Source: Paenibacillus sp. H1-7 (GTDB taxonomy: Bacteria > Bacillota > Bacilli > Paenibacillales > NBRC-103111). Taken from it: a stretch of 64,000 nt of DNA. The first letter of the stretch is position 1, and the number at the start of each line of letters is the position of its first letter. The stretch covers positions 7,069,501 through 7,133,500 of the forward strand of contig NZ_CP031168.1 of assembly GCF_022354825.1 (NCBI RefSeq). The letters run 5' to 3'. Positions 42,187 through 50,801 of this stretch are shown one piece after another. The notes under the pieces were generated by a model. That model searched no databases, was not told the DNA's origin, and saw only the letters and a list, made by a program, of their open reading frames with translations. The translations under genes were made by a program, and so were the position numbers.

Positions 42187-42226
42187 AAAAAAAAGCTGAC
42201 GCCGGATCAACTGTATCCGACGTCAG
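42187..42226 (-). terminator. Terminator of the mhq-type operon
   Basis: Arms GCTGACG and CGTCAGC with an inner CGGAT/ATCCG stem, then TTTTTTTT on the minus strand, 6 bases past the flavin reductase stop. Confidence 0.93.
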
Positions 42227-42232
42227 CCTGTA

Positions 42233-42844
42233 TTAATCCGGCCGAGCCATAGCGAATATATCGCCAAGCCGTGAATAATTGCTTCCGGCGAGCCGGCTGA
42301 CCGGCTGAAGCGCCTGCGGGTCGATATGTCCGCCGTCATACACCGACTCGTCGAAATGGAAGCGGACCACCCGCCCGATCAGCAGGTCGGCTGCCGGGGA
42401 GCCTTCCGCTCCGCCGATCGGCAGGGCGTGCTCCAGCACGCATTCCATCCGGATTCGGGCTTCAGCGAGCCCCGGTACACTCACTTGCTCGCTCGGCACC
42501 GCAGTAAGCCCGGCAAACTCGACCTCGCTCACATCGGGCGCCAAGCCGGCTGCAGTTTGATTGAGCTTTTCAATATACGATTCGTCGGCGATGTGGACGA
42601 CGAAGCTTCCCGTTGCTGCTGCATTCCTGGCGGTATCCTTCGGCACGCCTTGCTTCCTCTGCACCGAAATGGACACCATGGGAGGATTGGCGGCTACGAT
42701 GTTAAAATAGCTGAAAGGCGCCGCATTCAATACTCCGCTTGCCGACAAGGTTGTTACCAGTGCGATAGGTCTAGGGATAATGCTCCCTATCAGCAGCTTG
42801 TAATTATCCCTCTCGCTGTTTACAGCCGGATCGATCGATATCAC
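42233..42844 (-). CDS. Flavin reductase-like (FMN-binding split-barrel) protein
   Basis: 203 residues from GTG at 42844, 8 bases after AAGGAGG. It has ISIDPAVNSERDNYKLLIGSIIPRPIALVTTLSASGVLNAAPFSYFNIVAANPPMV in pieces, the start of the DIM6/NTAB flavin reductase family, and GGHIDPQALQPVSRLAGSNYSRLGDIF at the end. It supplies reduced FMN or reduces quinones. Last gene of the mhq-type cluster, 34 bases after the hydrolase gene. Not part of the B. subtilis mhq operons, so a lineage-specific addition. Confidence 0.9.
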   Translation of the reverse strand: MISIDPAVNSERDNYKLLIGSIIPRPIALVTTLSASGVLNAAPFSYFNIVAANPPMVSISVQRKQGVPKDTARNAAATGSFVVHIADESYIEKLNQTAAGLAPDVSEVEFAGLTAVPSEQVSVPGLAEARIRMECVLEHALPIGGAEGSPAADLLIGRVVRFHFDESVYDGGHIDPQALQPVSRLAGSNYSRLGDIFAMARPD

Positions 42845-42878
42845 CGGTCCGCCTCCTTTCCGCCCGCTTCGGGGGTTA

Positions 42879-43487
42879 TTATTGGAACGTGTCGCGGAAC
42901 CAATCGGCCGCCGCTTCGACTTCGCTTCGGGTTAATTGATGGCCGAACCGCTCCCAGTGCACGGTCACGTCGGCTCCGGCGCCGGCCAGCAGCGCCTTCA
43001 GCTCTTCGGTCTCCTCCGGCGAGCAGATCGGATCGTTCATCCCTGCGCCGATGAAGCACGGGACGCCGGTCAAATCCGGCAGCCCGATCCCGCGCCGCGG
43101 CACCATCGGATGATGGAGAATCGCACCTTTCAGCGAATCCTTGTAATGGAACAACAGACTGCCGGCGATATTGGCGCCGTTGGAATAGCCGACGGCGACC
43201 AGATTGCCGCGGTCGAAGCCATACTCTACCGCCGCCTGATCAAGGAAGTCGCTCAGCTCCTTCGTGCGGAAGATCAAGTCCTCCTCGTCGAACACCCCTT
43301 CTGCCAAGCGGCGGAAAAACCGCGGCATCCCGTTTTCCAGTACATTGCCCCTTACGCTTAGCAGCGACGATGAGGGCGATATTTGCCTTGCCAGAGGCAG
43401 GAGATCGCGCTCCGTGCCTCCGGTTCCGTGAAAGAGCACCAATACCGGCGCATTCACATCCGTACCTTGCTGGAATATATGTTTCAT
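42879..43487 (-). CDS. mhqD: Alpha/beta hydrolase of the MhqD type (phospholipase/carboxylesterase family)
   Basis: 202 residues. HGTGGTERDLLPLA near residues 20-33 forms the oxyanion loop; the nucleophile Ser is in AVGYSNGANIAG near 105; the catalytic Asp is in GAGMNDPIC and the His in ERFGHQLT. This is the size and wording of MhqD, a hydrolase in the methylhydroquinone regulon. Its ATG overlaps the stop of the dioxygenase gene by 4 bases. It probably handles ring-cleavage products. Cytoplasmic. Confidence 0.88.
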   Translation of the reverse strand: MKHIFQQGTDVNAPVLVLFHGTGGTERDLLPLARQISPSSSLLSVRGNVLENGMPRFFRRLAEGVFDEEDLIFRTKELSDFLDQAAVEYGFDRGNLVAVGYSNGANIAGSLLFHYKDSLKGAILHHPMVPRRGIGLPDLTGVPCFIGAGMNDPICSPEETEELKALLAGAGADVTVHWERFGHQLTRSEVEAAADWFRDTFQ

Positions 43488-44434
43488 GCTTGGTCCCCCT
43501 CCAACACTCTGACTTCAATCGGCTCCAGGTTGCGCTCGATGGCCGGACGGTTCTCTTCGTACCAAGCCGGAAGCATCAATTTCTCTCCCAAATGCTCCGC
43601 TTCTTCGTCACGCGCAAATCCTGGAGGATCCGTTGCGATCTCGAACAGTATGCCGCCTTCCTCGCGGAAGTAGATGGCGTTGAAATATTGACGGTCGACG
43701 ATCGGCGTCGGATGCAAGCCGTTTTGCTCCACATGGCGTCTCCATTCCGCGTGATCCGCATCGTCTTTGGCGCGCCATGCGATATGGTGCACCGTACCCG
43801 CTCCGCCTGCACCGTAAGGCATCGGATCAACCCGGACGTCGATCAGGTTGCCGAGATCGCCCGTTGCTCTGAAGCGCGCGTACGCGCCTTCTTGACCTAC
43901 TTTTTGCAGCCCCATGACCTGCACCAGCAATTTCATCGTGCTTTCCGGCGCCGTGCTGTAGAGAACCGCGCCGCCGAAGCCTTTGATCGCTTTGTCAGCA
44001 GGAACGCCGCCGAACGTCCATTGGCTTTGCGGACCTTCCTCACGCTCGACAATTTCCAGACGCAAGCCGTCTTTATCGGCAAATTGCAGATACTCTTCCC
44101 CGAAACGGGATGCTTTCATGACCGAAACGCCGAATTGGGTCAACCGCGCTTCCCAGAAATCCAGTGTGCCTACAGGTACGACGTAAGTGGTAATGCCGAC
44201 CTGGCCGCCGCCAATGCGGCCTTTGCGCGAGCCTGCGAACGGGAAGAACGTAATAATTGTTCCCGGGCCGCCGATCTCGTTACCGAAATACAGATGGTAC
44301 ACTTCCGGAGCGTCGAAGTTGATCGTTTTTTTCACTAACCGGAGTCCAAGGATGCCGCTGTAGAAATCAACGGTTTCCTGCGCGTTTCTTACAAAAGCTG
44401 TAATATGGTGAATGCCTGCTGTTTGTTGTAACAT
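43484..44434 (-). CDS. mhqO: Ring-cleaving dioxygenase, MhqO type (VOC fold)
   Basis: 316 residues with two VOC modules. Metal ligands are expected from TAGIHHITAFVRNAQETVDFYSGILGLRLVKKTINFD in pieces (His near residue 9), GTVHHIAWRAKDD (His near 227) and GGILFEIATDPPGF (Glu near 275), the Fe(II) set of extradiol dioxygenases. MhqO-type proteins degrade hydroquinones. Translationally coupled to the MhqD-type gene. AGGGAG precedes ATG. The promoter is probably shared with the nitroreductase gene 50 bases upstream. Confidence 0.92.
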   Translation of the reverse strand: MLQQTAGIHHITAFVRNAQETVDFYSGILGLRLVKKTINFDAPEVYHLYFGNEIGGPGTIITFFPFAGSRKGRIGGGQVGITTYVVPVGTLDFWEARLTQFGVSVMKASRFGEEYLQFADKDGLRLEIVEREEGPQSQWTFGGVPADKAIKGFGGAVLYSTAPESTMKLLVQVMGLQKVGQEGAYARFRATGDLGNLIDVRVDPMPYGAGGAGTVHHIAWRAKDDADHAEWRRHVEQNGLHPTPIVDRQYFNAIYFREEGGILFEIATDPPGFARDEEAEHLGEKLMLPAWYEENRPAIERNLEPIEVRVLEGDQA

Positions 44435-44484
44435 GTTAATCCATCTCCCTTATTTTTAATTGGTTTTATGGTAAAAGGTTATTA

Positions 44485-45111
44485 TCAAAACGAATTGTAG
44501 CTTACAAACTCGCCGGTCGGCTTGCGATAGCCGCGCGGCCGTTGACTGCCGGTATCTTCTTTGCCTATGGCAATCATCATTGCGGGAACGTAACGGTCCG
44601 GCACATGGAGCGCCGAGCGAACAGCGTCGGGATCGAATCCGATCATCGGGCATGTATCCCAGCCCTTCTCCTTCGCAATCAGCATGAACAGCATCGCCGA
44701 CAAGCTGGCGTTTCTTATCGCTTCGTCCTGCATGAACGCTTCGCCGCGTCCTTCATAGAAGCCAAGCACCGAATCGACGGTCGCATCGAATTCTTGCTTG
44801 CTGATAACGCCCAGATTCATCAGTCCTTCGTTTATTTTGCCCACATCCTTGTAGGCATCCTTATGGCCCAGGACGATGATGACGGCGGAAGCGCTCTGTA
44901 CCTTGTACTGCTTGCCCGAAGCCTCATACATCGCTTGCTTAACGGCCGGATCCTTGACGACTACATAGTGCGTATGCTGCAGGTTGAAGGCGGAAGGAGC
45001 GAATTTGACGAGCTGGAACATTTCCTCCAATTCCTTATCCAGTATCTCCACCCCGGGAATAAATTTATTAGCGGAGCGGCGTGCTTTGACAAGCGTCGAC
45101 AGATCGTTCAT
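44485..45111 (-). CDS. mhqN: Nitroreductase-family protein, MhqN type
   Basis: 208 residues from ATG at 45111, preceded by AAAGGGG at 7 bases. STLVKARRSANKFIPGVEI is the FMN-binding N-terminus; FAPSAFNLQHTHYVVVKD, AIRNASLSAMLFMLIAKEKGWDTCPMIGFD and VPAMMIAIGKED follow the nitroreductase fold. It likely reduces quinones or nitroaromatics with NAD(P)H. First gene of the MhqR-controlled transcript: a perfect operator-like palindrome lies at 45148, 37 bases before the start codon. Confidence 0.9.
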   Translation of the reverse strand: MNDLSTLVKARRSANKFIPGVEILDKELEEMFQLVKFAPSAFNLQHTHYVVVKDPAVKQAMYEASGKQYKVQSASAVIIVLGHKDAYKDVGKINEGLMNLGVISKQEFDATVDSVLGFYEGRGEAFMQDEAIRNASLSAMLFMLIAKEKGWDTCPMIGFDPDAVRSALHVPDRYVPAMMIAIGKEDTGSQRPRGYRKPTGEFVSYNSF

Positions 45112-45147
45112 ACGAATACCCCTTTGCAATATAATCGAAATTTGAGA

Positions 45148-45163
45148 ATCTTAAATTTAAGAT
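45148..45163. promoter_or_regulatory. MhqR-type operator in front of the nitroreductase gene
   Basis: ATCTTAAATTTAAGAT, a perfect 16-base palindrome, identical to the site before the MarR gene at 45687. Confidence 0.85.
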
Positions 45164-45195
45164 ATTGGATAAAAGGAGACCTCCTCACACCAGTG

Positions 45196-45648
45196 CTACT
45201 TGAAGGTTTCCTGTGCGAATTTGCCCAGCTTCTTGAGCAGGTCACTCGCCGCTTTCTTCTCCTCGGGAGTAAGACCGCCGACGGCTTGCTCAATCACCTC
45301 AGCGTGCTTCGGAAATACGTCCTCGATAAATTTCTTGCCATGATCCGTAATCTCCGCAAAAACGAGCCTTCTATCCTCCGTCGATGCTTTACGGCAAACC
45401 AGCTGCTTCTGCTCTAGCTTATCGACCACGTAAGTGATGTTGCCGCTGCTCATGAGCACTTTGCCGCCGATTTGTTGAATAGGCTGCGAACCTTTGTGGT
45501 ATAACAGCTCTAGGACGCCGAATTCGGTCCGGTTCAAGCCGTGTCTTCGAATGTCTCTATCGGCATGCGCATTCACCCATTGGCTCGCTCTGGAAAGGGC
45601 GATATACAAATTCAACGACTCTTCCTTGGAGCTTCCCATTTCGTTCAC
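45196..45648 (-). CDS. mhqR: MarR-family repressor, MhqR type
   Basis: 150 residues. The winged HTH spans residues 35-105: LNRTEFGVLELLYHKGSQPIQQIGGKVLMSSGNITYVVDKLEQKQLVCRK in pieces, and STEDRRLVFAEITDHG for the wing. MhqR senses methylhydroquinone and quinone-like electrophiles. The only Cys is in LVCRK in the wing region, so thiol sensing as in YodB-type repressors is not evident. It sits upstream of, and in line with, the nitroreductase-dioxygenase-hydrolase-reductase genes. Identical palindromes precede it and the nitroreductase gene, showing auto- and operon control. Confidence 0.9.
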   Translation of the reverse strand: MNEMGSSKEESLNLYIALSRASQWVNAHADRDIRRHGLNRTEFGVLELLYHKGSQPIQQIGGKVLMSSGNITYVVDKLEQKQLVCRKASTEDRRLVFAEITDHGKKFIEDVFPKHAEVIEQAVGGLTPEEKKAASDLLKKLGKFAQETFK

Positions 45649-45685
45649 ATCCTTTTTTTATGCTTGCTCATTTCTTAATATTAAA

Positions 45686-45703
45686 TATCTTAAATTTAAG
45701 ATA
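45686..45703. promoter_or_regulatory. MhqR-type operator in front of the MarR gene
   Basis: TATCTTAAATTTAAGATA, an 18-base perfect palindrome 38 bases before the start; its core is the same as the 45148 site. Confidence 0.85.
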
Positions 45704-45828
45704 ATACATTTGCAGAGAATTGTCAAGCGGTCTTTTTTATTTTCCTTAAAAAGCGCTGCCGAATACATACTATTTCCGGAATGGAAAATAATATGAATTA
45801 ACTTTTCGATGGAGAGGAGGTGGCGACT

Positions 45829-47268
45829 ATGGCTTTCAACGGCACTGGCATACCTGTCATTGATGAAATCGGGGAACGGCTCGGACTATCGCCGGACTTT
45901 GTGTGCCGGGAATTCCCGCTGAATCCGGCCCGGAGTGTATACTGCATTTATCTGGCCTCTGTCGTGTCAGCGGAGCAAATCAATGAGTTCATCATCACGC
46001 CGATTGTACAGCTAAGCCAGTATAAGGAATCACCCGAAGACCCTATGAGCTTGCTTAAGACCATGATCCCTCATGCTCCGTTAAGCGAGCTCGATGATGC
46101 TTCAGACGGCGTTCGCCTTCTACTTGAAGGGCATTGCCTGCTCCTTTCTTCGTTTGATACGCCGATTCTCAGCTATGAGTTGACCAACGGGGAGCATCGC
46201 AGCGTGTCCGAGCCAACGACAGAAGCTTCCATCCGCGGTCCGCGGGAAGGCTTTGTCGAGGACGTTTCGCGAAATGTCGCTCTTATCCGCAAAAGATTAA
46301 AGAGCGAGCGTTTGATATTTGAGGAGCTGATTATCGGAACGGAGACCAAAACGAAGGTGTATCTGACCTATGTCGCTAACATAGCTCCGCCTCAAGTAGT
46401 GGATGAGTTCCGGAAGCGTCTTAATGCCATCCATGCGGACAGCATTCTGGAGAGCTCTTATATTGAAGAATGGATTCAGGATACTGCGGTTTCGCCATTT
46501 CCCCAGCTGATTGCAACCGAGCGGCCGGATTCCGTTGTAGCCCAGCTTTTAGAGGGTCAGGTTGTCGTTTTGACGGACGGCACCCCGATTGCATTGCTCG
46601 GGCCCGTTACTTTTTTTCAATTTTTCAATTCACCGGAGGATTATTACCAGCGGGCGGATATCGCCACCTTGTCGCGATGGCTGCGTCTCTTAGCCTTTAT
46701 CTTATCCATCTTTGTCCCGTCGCTGTATATTTCCGTTGTAAGCTACCATCCGGAGCTGCTCCCTAATTCACTGTTGATCAGCTTGGCTGCCCAGCGCGAG
46801 GAGGTGCCTTTTCCCGCTTTCATTGAAGCCGGCATTATGATCGTTACCTTCGAGATATTGCGGGAGGCGGGACTTCGTATGCCGCGTATTGCAGGGCAGT
46901 CCATCTCGATCGTAGGAGCGCTTGTATTGGGCGAGGCAGCCGTTGAAGCGGGTCTCGTATCCGCCGCTATGGTTATTGTCGTTTCCCTTACGGCCATTTC
47001 CAACTTTGTCTCCCCCATTTACGGCTTCGGCATAGCCCAGAGAATTGTCCAGTATGGTTTTATGATTTTATCCGGATTAATGGGATTGTTCGGTTTAATG
47101 TGCGGCGTGTTTCTTGTCTTGGTTCATCTTGCTTCCCTTCGTTCGTTCGGGGTGAAATATCTTACTCCAGTCGCTCCGTTGAATCTTAGCCGATGGCAGG
47201 ATACTTTGGTTCGGGTACCTCGTTATATGATGAAACGATATTCGAACAGGCGACTTCATAACAAATAA
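45829..47268 (+). CDS. Spore germination receptor A subunit (GerAA family), second operon
   Basis: 479 residues from ATG at 45829, 8 bases after AGGAGG; a GTG three codons earlier lies inside the ribosome site. Family hallmarks are SIRGPREGFVEDVSRNVALIRKRLK, FPQLIATERPDSVVAQLLEGQVVVLTDGTPIALLGPV in pieces and the C-terminal membrane helices (VPSLYISVVSYHPELLP; GALVLGEAAVEAGLVSAAMVIVVSL). The N-terminal soluble domain is shorter than in the copy at 14094. CATACTA at 45766 matches a sigma-G -10 element, though the -35 is not convincing. Leads an A-C-B-small operon. Confidence 0.95.
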   Translation: MAFNGTGIPVIDEIGERLGLSPDFVCREFPLNPARSVYCIYLASVVSAEQINEFIITPIVQLSQYKESPEDPMSLLKTMIPHAPLSELDDASDGVRLLLEGHCLLLSSFDTPILSYELTNGEHRSVSEPTTEASIRGPREGFVEDVSRNVALIRKRLKSERLIFEELIIGTETKTKVYLTYVANIAPPQVVDEFRKRLNAIHADSILESSYIEEWIQDTAVSPFPQLIATERPDSVVAQLLEGQVVVLTDGTPIALLGPVTFFQFFNSPEDYYQRADIATLSRWLRLLAFILSIFVPSLYISVVSYHPELLPNSLLISLAAQREEVPFPAFIEAGIMIVTFEILREAGLRMPRIAGQSISIVGALVLGEAAVEAGLVSAAMVIVVSLTAISNFVSPIYGFGIAQRIVQYGFMILSGLMGLFGLMCGVFLVLVHLASLRSFGVKYLTPVAPLNLSRWQDTLVRVPRYMMKRYSNRRLHNK

Positions 47269-47282
47269 GAAGGTGCAACAAC

Positions 47283-48410
47283 ATGAAAGCTGTACTCCTT
47301 AGTCTAATGCTGCTGGTCTTATGTACCGGCTGCTGGGATATGAAAGACATCAACTCCCTTGCGATCGTAAGCTTGGCCGGAGTCGACAAAGATCCGAAAA
47401 CAGGCGAACTCTTGGCGTATTACCAGGTCATGAACCCGACGGGCCTGTCCACCCGGACAGGCTCTTCGGCGAAAGCCGCCGTATACACCTATAACTTCAA
47501 AGATTTTAGCCATGGGAGGTTCACCGTGAAAACAGGCATGTCTATGCCTCGTATATTTTTTACAGCCCATTTGCAAAGCTACATCATTTCCGAGCGTTAC
47601 GCACGGCAAGGGATAATGGACCTCCTCAACTATATCGAGCTCAATCCCGAACGCCGGGCGAATATCACGGTATACGTATCGGACAGCCCGCTGAACATCA
47701 TAATGAACAGCTTCACCACTTTGGATAGAGTTCCGGGACGGTTTATCCGTTCGTTAACGAATCATTATGAGCGCAATTTTAAAAATAGTGTCTATCCCAT
47801 CCGGTTTAAGGACCTGGACAAGGAAATGAATCATCATACGCCGACCATCATCCCCATTATTCATTACAACGGAACGAAACCGTCCTCGACCTCCAATGAA
47901 GTGGAAAAAATCAATGCAACCCAAGGCGGAATGAGCTTCCATGAAGGAGCCGTGTTTATTCATTCCCGTATGGTTGGTCGGATCGACGAGAAATCAAAAG
48001 TTTTATTTTATATCTTGAATAAAAATTACCACCGGCTTACGGATACGATCACCGTCAACGGAAGCTTTGTCGATGTCGAAGCGCAGCGCATCGATGTAAA
48101 GCGCACCTGGAACGCGGACAAATCCCAACTCACCATAAACATCCGTGCCGACTTGCGGATTATAAACAATCAGCAGCAAAGCAAGCTGACTCTGCATAAT
48201 TCCCATGAAATGGAAGAAGCGTTTAACCGTTTCTTGGAAGGCAGGGCCAAACAACTGGAACAGCTCGGTAAAGATAAAGGCTGGGACCTGCTTGGCATCC
48301 AGGATAACGGGGGAAGAGAATCAAATTGGCGCCAAACCGAAGTCACCTTTCATGTCCACTCTACAATGAAAACGACCGGTAACATGAGCACACCATATCT
48401 TCTGGAATAG
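47283..48410 (+). CDS. Spore germination receptor C subunit, lipoprotein (Ger(x)C family), second operon
   Basis: 375 residues. Signal peptide with lipobox VLCTGC-W, then DMKDINSLAIVSLAGVDKDP, the standard GerAC start. The middle holds LNYIELNPERRANITVYVSD and the C-terminal domain KGWDLLGIQDNGGRESNW. GAAGGTG lies 8 bases before ATG and 14 bases separate it from the A gene. Unlike the C gene at 15712 the start here is unambiguous. Confidence 0.94.
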   Translation: MKAVLLSLMLLVLCTGCWDMKDINSLAIVSLAGVDKDPKTGELLAYYQVMNPTGLSTRTGSSAKAAVYTYNFKDFSHGRFTVKTGMSMPRIFFTAHLQSYIISERYARQGIMDLLNYIELNPERRANITVYVSDSPLNIIMNSFTTLDRVPGRFIRSLTNHYERNFKNSVYPIRFKDLDKEMNHHTPTIIPIIHYNGTKPSSTSNEVEKINATQGGMSFHEGAVFIHSRMVGRIDEKSKVLFYILNKNYHRLTDTITVNGSFVDVEAQRIDVKRTWNADKSQLTINIRADLRIINNQQQSKLTLHNSHEMEEAFNRFLEGRAKQLEQLGKDKGWDLLGIQDNGGRESNWRQTEVTFHVHSTMKTTGNMSTPYLLE

Positions 48411-48423
48411 AGGAGTCTGTCCG

Positions 48424-49527
48424 ATGGAACACGCTAAATTGAGCGCTTGGCAACTATTTAATCTCTCCATGATATTTGTGATTGGAACTTCGTATATCTT
48501 ATTGCCCGGGGGACTCATAGCGGATGCCAAGCAATACGGATGGCTTGTATTCGTATGGGCTACTCTGTACGGTGTAGTATTGGCTGGATTCTGGCTCTAC
48601 TTGTCGAGCAAATTTCCCGGATTAAGCATTGTCCAAATAGCCGTTCAAGTATTGGGGAAATGGGCCGGCGGCCTGGTATCCTTGCTGTACATTCTGTTAT
48701 TTATCCAGATTGCATCCTGGGTTACCCGCAACATGAGCGATTTCATGCATATTAATCTGATGCCGCGGACGCCTGTCCCGGTGTTTCATATCATGATCCT
48801 GTGCGTTTGCGCCTATGCTGTGGTGAAAGGAATCGAATCGATCGCTATGACATGCGAGCTTTTGAGTGTTTTGTTATTTTTGCTTTTCTGGATCCCTATG
48901 GCGGTAATGCTAAAAGAGTGGGATTGGGGGAATTTTATGGTTCCCGGTGTTTTTCACCCTTTGGAGACCTTCCTGAATACCCGGTATGTGCTCGCTTTCC
49001 CTTTTATGGAGGTTGTATGCTTCATGATGATATTCCCCTTTGCCGAGAGACGGTTAAAATTTTCATTTCTGTCAGGGATTGCATTTGGAGGTATGAACCT
49101 GACTTTAGGCATCTATTTTACGATCGGCATATTAGGCGTAGATCGCGCTTCTCATCTCGTCTATCCGGTATTCATCATTTTCCGGGAAATGGAGTTTACG
49201 AACTTTATCGAGCATTTGGAATCGCTTCTTTCTATCAACATCCTTCTTATCGTATGCATGAAATTAAGCTTGCTGTTCTATTGCGCGGTATTGGCTATAT
49301 GTCAGCTATTCGAAATTAAACAGCGCGCTTTCGTCGCTTATCCGCTGATTTGGATTATCTCTGCCTACGCTTTGCTTTTCACCAACATTATCGAAAATGT
49401 CGAATGGACGAAAAAGTATTTGTTCGAATACTATACCCTTTACGCTATCCTGATCCCGGCAATACTCATCGTGTTTGCTCGGATGAGGAAAAAAGGTCAA
49501 TTTCAAGGAAAGGAGACGATGACATGA
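48424..49527 (+). CDS. Spore germination receptor B subunit (GerAB family), second operon
   Basis: 367 residues, ten predicted helices. AKLSAWQLFNLSMIFVIGTSYILLPGGL is the typical first helix region with the SxxQLF motif; LLFWIPMAVMLKEWDWGNFMVPG and LAFPFMEVVCFMMIFPF are further family features. Putative nutrient-binding permease of the receptor. It is 13 bases after the C gene and overlaps the small gene by 4 bases. Sequence differs clearly from the B subunit at 17111, so a different germinant is likely. Confidence 0.94.
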   Translation: MEHAKLSAWQLFNLSMIFVIGTSYILLPGGLIADAKQYGWLVFVWATLYGVVLAGFWLYLSSKFPGLSIVQIAVQVLGKWAGGLVSLLYILLFIQIASWVTRNMSDFMHINLMPRTPVPVFHIMILCVCAYAVVKGIESIAMTCELLSVLLFLLFWIPMAVMLKEWDWGNFMVPGVFHPLETFLNTRYVLAFPFMEVVCFMMIFPFAERRLKFSFLSGIAFGGMNLTLGIYFTIGILGVDRASHLVYPVFIIFREMEFTNFIEHLESLLSINILLIVCMKLSLLFYCAVLAICQLFEIKQRAFVAYPLIWIISAYALLFTNIIENVEWTKKYLFEYYTLYAILIPAILIVFARMRKKGQFQGKETMT

Positions 49528-49736
49528 CGCTTTTAGTGCTTTTCTTCATTCTGTCGTGCATAGTCGGAGGCATCAGGCTGCGGGCTTGCAAGTCCAATAA
49601 GAACGCAGCCGTTGCTTATTTCAGCATTACCACATTGGGAGCGGTACTTTGGGGGAGCATACTCCTCCATCACCCGTTTGACCTCAATGAAGCTATCGGC
49701 CGGATGTTATCCCAATTGTACGAGGTGTTCTCCTGA
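49524..49736 (+). CDS. Small two-helix membrane protein closing the second ger operon
   Basis: 70 residues; ATG at 49524 overlaps the B-subunit stop (ATGA) with AAAGGAG upstream. Helix one is residues 1-17 (MTLLVLFFILSCIVGGI), a basic turn RLRACKSNKN follows, helix two is residues 28-45, then an amphipathic tail ending YEVFS. Size and topology match the 77-residue protein of the first operon, though there it precedes B. Likely a D-type receptor subunit; function inferred only from context. Confidence 0.75.
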   Translation: MTLLVLFFILSCIVGGIRLRACKSNKNAAVAYFSITTLGAVLWGSILLHHPFDLNEAIGRMLSQLYEVFS

Positions 49737-49745
49737 TCTTGCTTG

Positions 49746-49786
49746 AAAAAAAGGAGCCGCTGCCGGCATCATGCCGAAGCGCTCCA
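49746..49786 (-). terminator. Terminator of the YdjM-type gene
   Basis: Minus strand GGAGCGCTTCGGCAT pairs with ATGCCGGCAGCGGCTCC (two small bulges), then TTTTTTT. It also lies just behind the plus-strand ger operon. Confidence 0.88.
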
Positions 49787-49794
49787 TCTTGCGT

Positions 49795-50670
49795 TTATTT
49801 CTCTATAAATTCGAACAAAAATGACTGGCCGTTCCGGTAAAATCGCGGATCATACAGCCCAAGCCGCTTCTCGTCGTTAACGACCACGACAAACGGCGAC
49901 CATTCCTTCAGCGTCCGGGCTTTCGGATTGTCCGCGAACAGCTGATCAAGATTCGCGCTCTCTGCCGATTGCAGCTGTGTCTGGAGCGTGACGCCGCTCC
50001 ACATCGTGCCTTTTTTCAGATCGACGGTGTCGCCCTTCTTCCCTACGACCGTGAACATGCCTGGGACGAAATCGGCGGACAAAGCTACCTGCTCATATTC
50101 CGCGGCCGCCTGCTTATAGAGACTGTGGCCTTGGGCGGACTGCAGGCCTACATGCAGCGCCATCAGCAGCCAAACGACCCGGTATATGCGGTGGGAAGGA
50201 ACCTGGATCCGGTCCTTGCCGAATCGGACGATAAGCCATCCGATCAGCATGATCGCCCAAAACACCAGATCCACGATAGGAACCGTTCCGAAGGTAATCC
50301 GCATAGGCGAGAACGGCTCGAAATAGCCCGTGCCCCATGCATTGAATAAATCGCTTGTATCGTGAATAAACACGGCTATGCATGCGATAAGAAACAATCG
50401 CCAGAAGCGGATTCGCCCGATGAATCGGCTCAGTCCGGCTATAATCGCCGCCCAGACGGGAACAAGAAACACGGAATGCGTAAGCCCCCGGTGCCACATC
50501 TGATAACGTCCGGCCGTATCCCACCAGGAGGAGATGACGTCGATATCCGGTATTTGCGATCCGGCGACGGTGGTGAACAGCAGCGCTTGCTTTTCACGGC
50601 GCGTCATCTTCGTCTTGTCGACGGCTCCATACAGCGTGAGGCCGAACAAGGTATGTGTAATCGTATCCAC
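49795..50670 (-). CDS. Membrane-bound metal-dependent hydrolase, YdjM/YfhP family
   Basis: 291 residues from GTG at 50670 behind GGGGTGA. MDTITHTLFGLTLYGAVDK opens with the conserved His; GSQIPDIDVISSWWDTAGRYQMWHRGLTHSVFLVPVWA in pieces carries the PDxD and HRGxTHS motifs of the family; a third set is AVFIHDTSDLFNAWGTGYFEPFSP. Four membrane helices are followed by an extracytoplasmic C-terminal domain of about 120 residues. These integral proteins resemble phospholipase C-type metal sites, but the substrate is unknown. Confidence 0.88.
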   Translation of the reverse strand: MDTITHTLFGLTLYGAVDKTKMTRREKQALLFTTVAGSQIPDIDVISSWWDTAGRYQMWHRGLTHSVFLVPVWAAIIAGLSRFIGRIRFWRLFLIACIAVFIHDTSDLFNAWGTGYFEPFSPMRITFGTVPIVDLVFWAIMLIGWLIVRFGKDRIQVPSHRIYRVVWLLMALHVGLQSAQGHSLYKQAAAEYEQVALSADFVPGMFTVVGKKGDTVDLKKGTMWSGVTLQTQLQSAESANLDQLFADNPKARTLKEWSPFVVVVNDEKRLGLYDPRFYRNGQSFLFEFIEK

Positions 50671-50801
50671 TTAAAGAAGTCACCCCATCTGTCTATATGC
50701 ATCAAGTATAGCCTACACCGGCTGCTGCGGGAAAGCTATCCCGTTTGCCGGCTATGGCAGCTCTGCGGCCGCCAGCACGAAGGCTGCGGCAAGCAGCAAG
50801 C

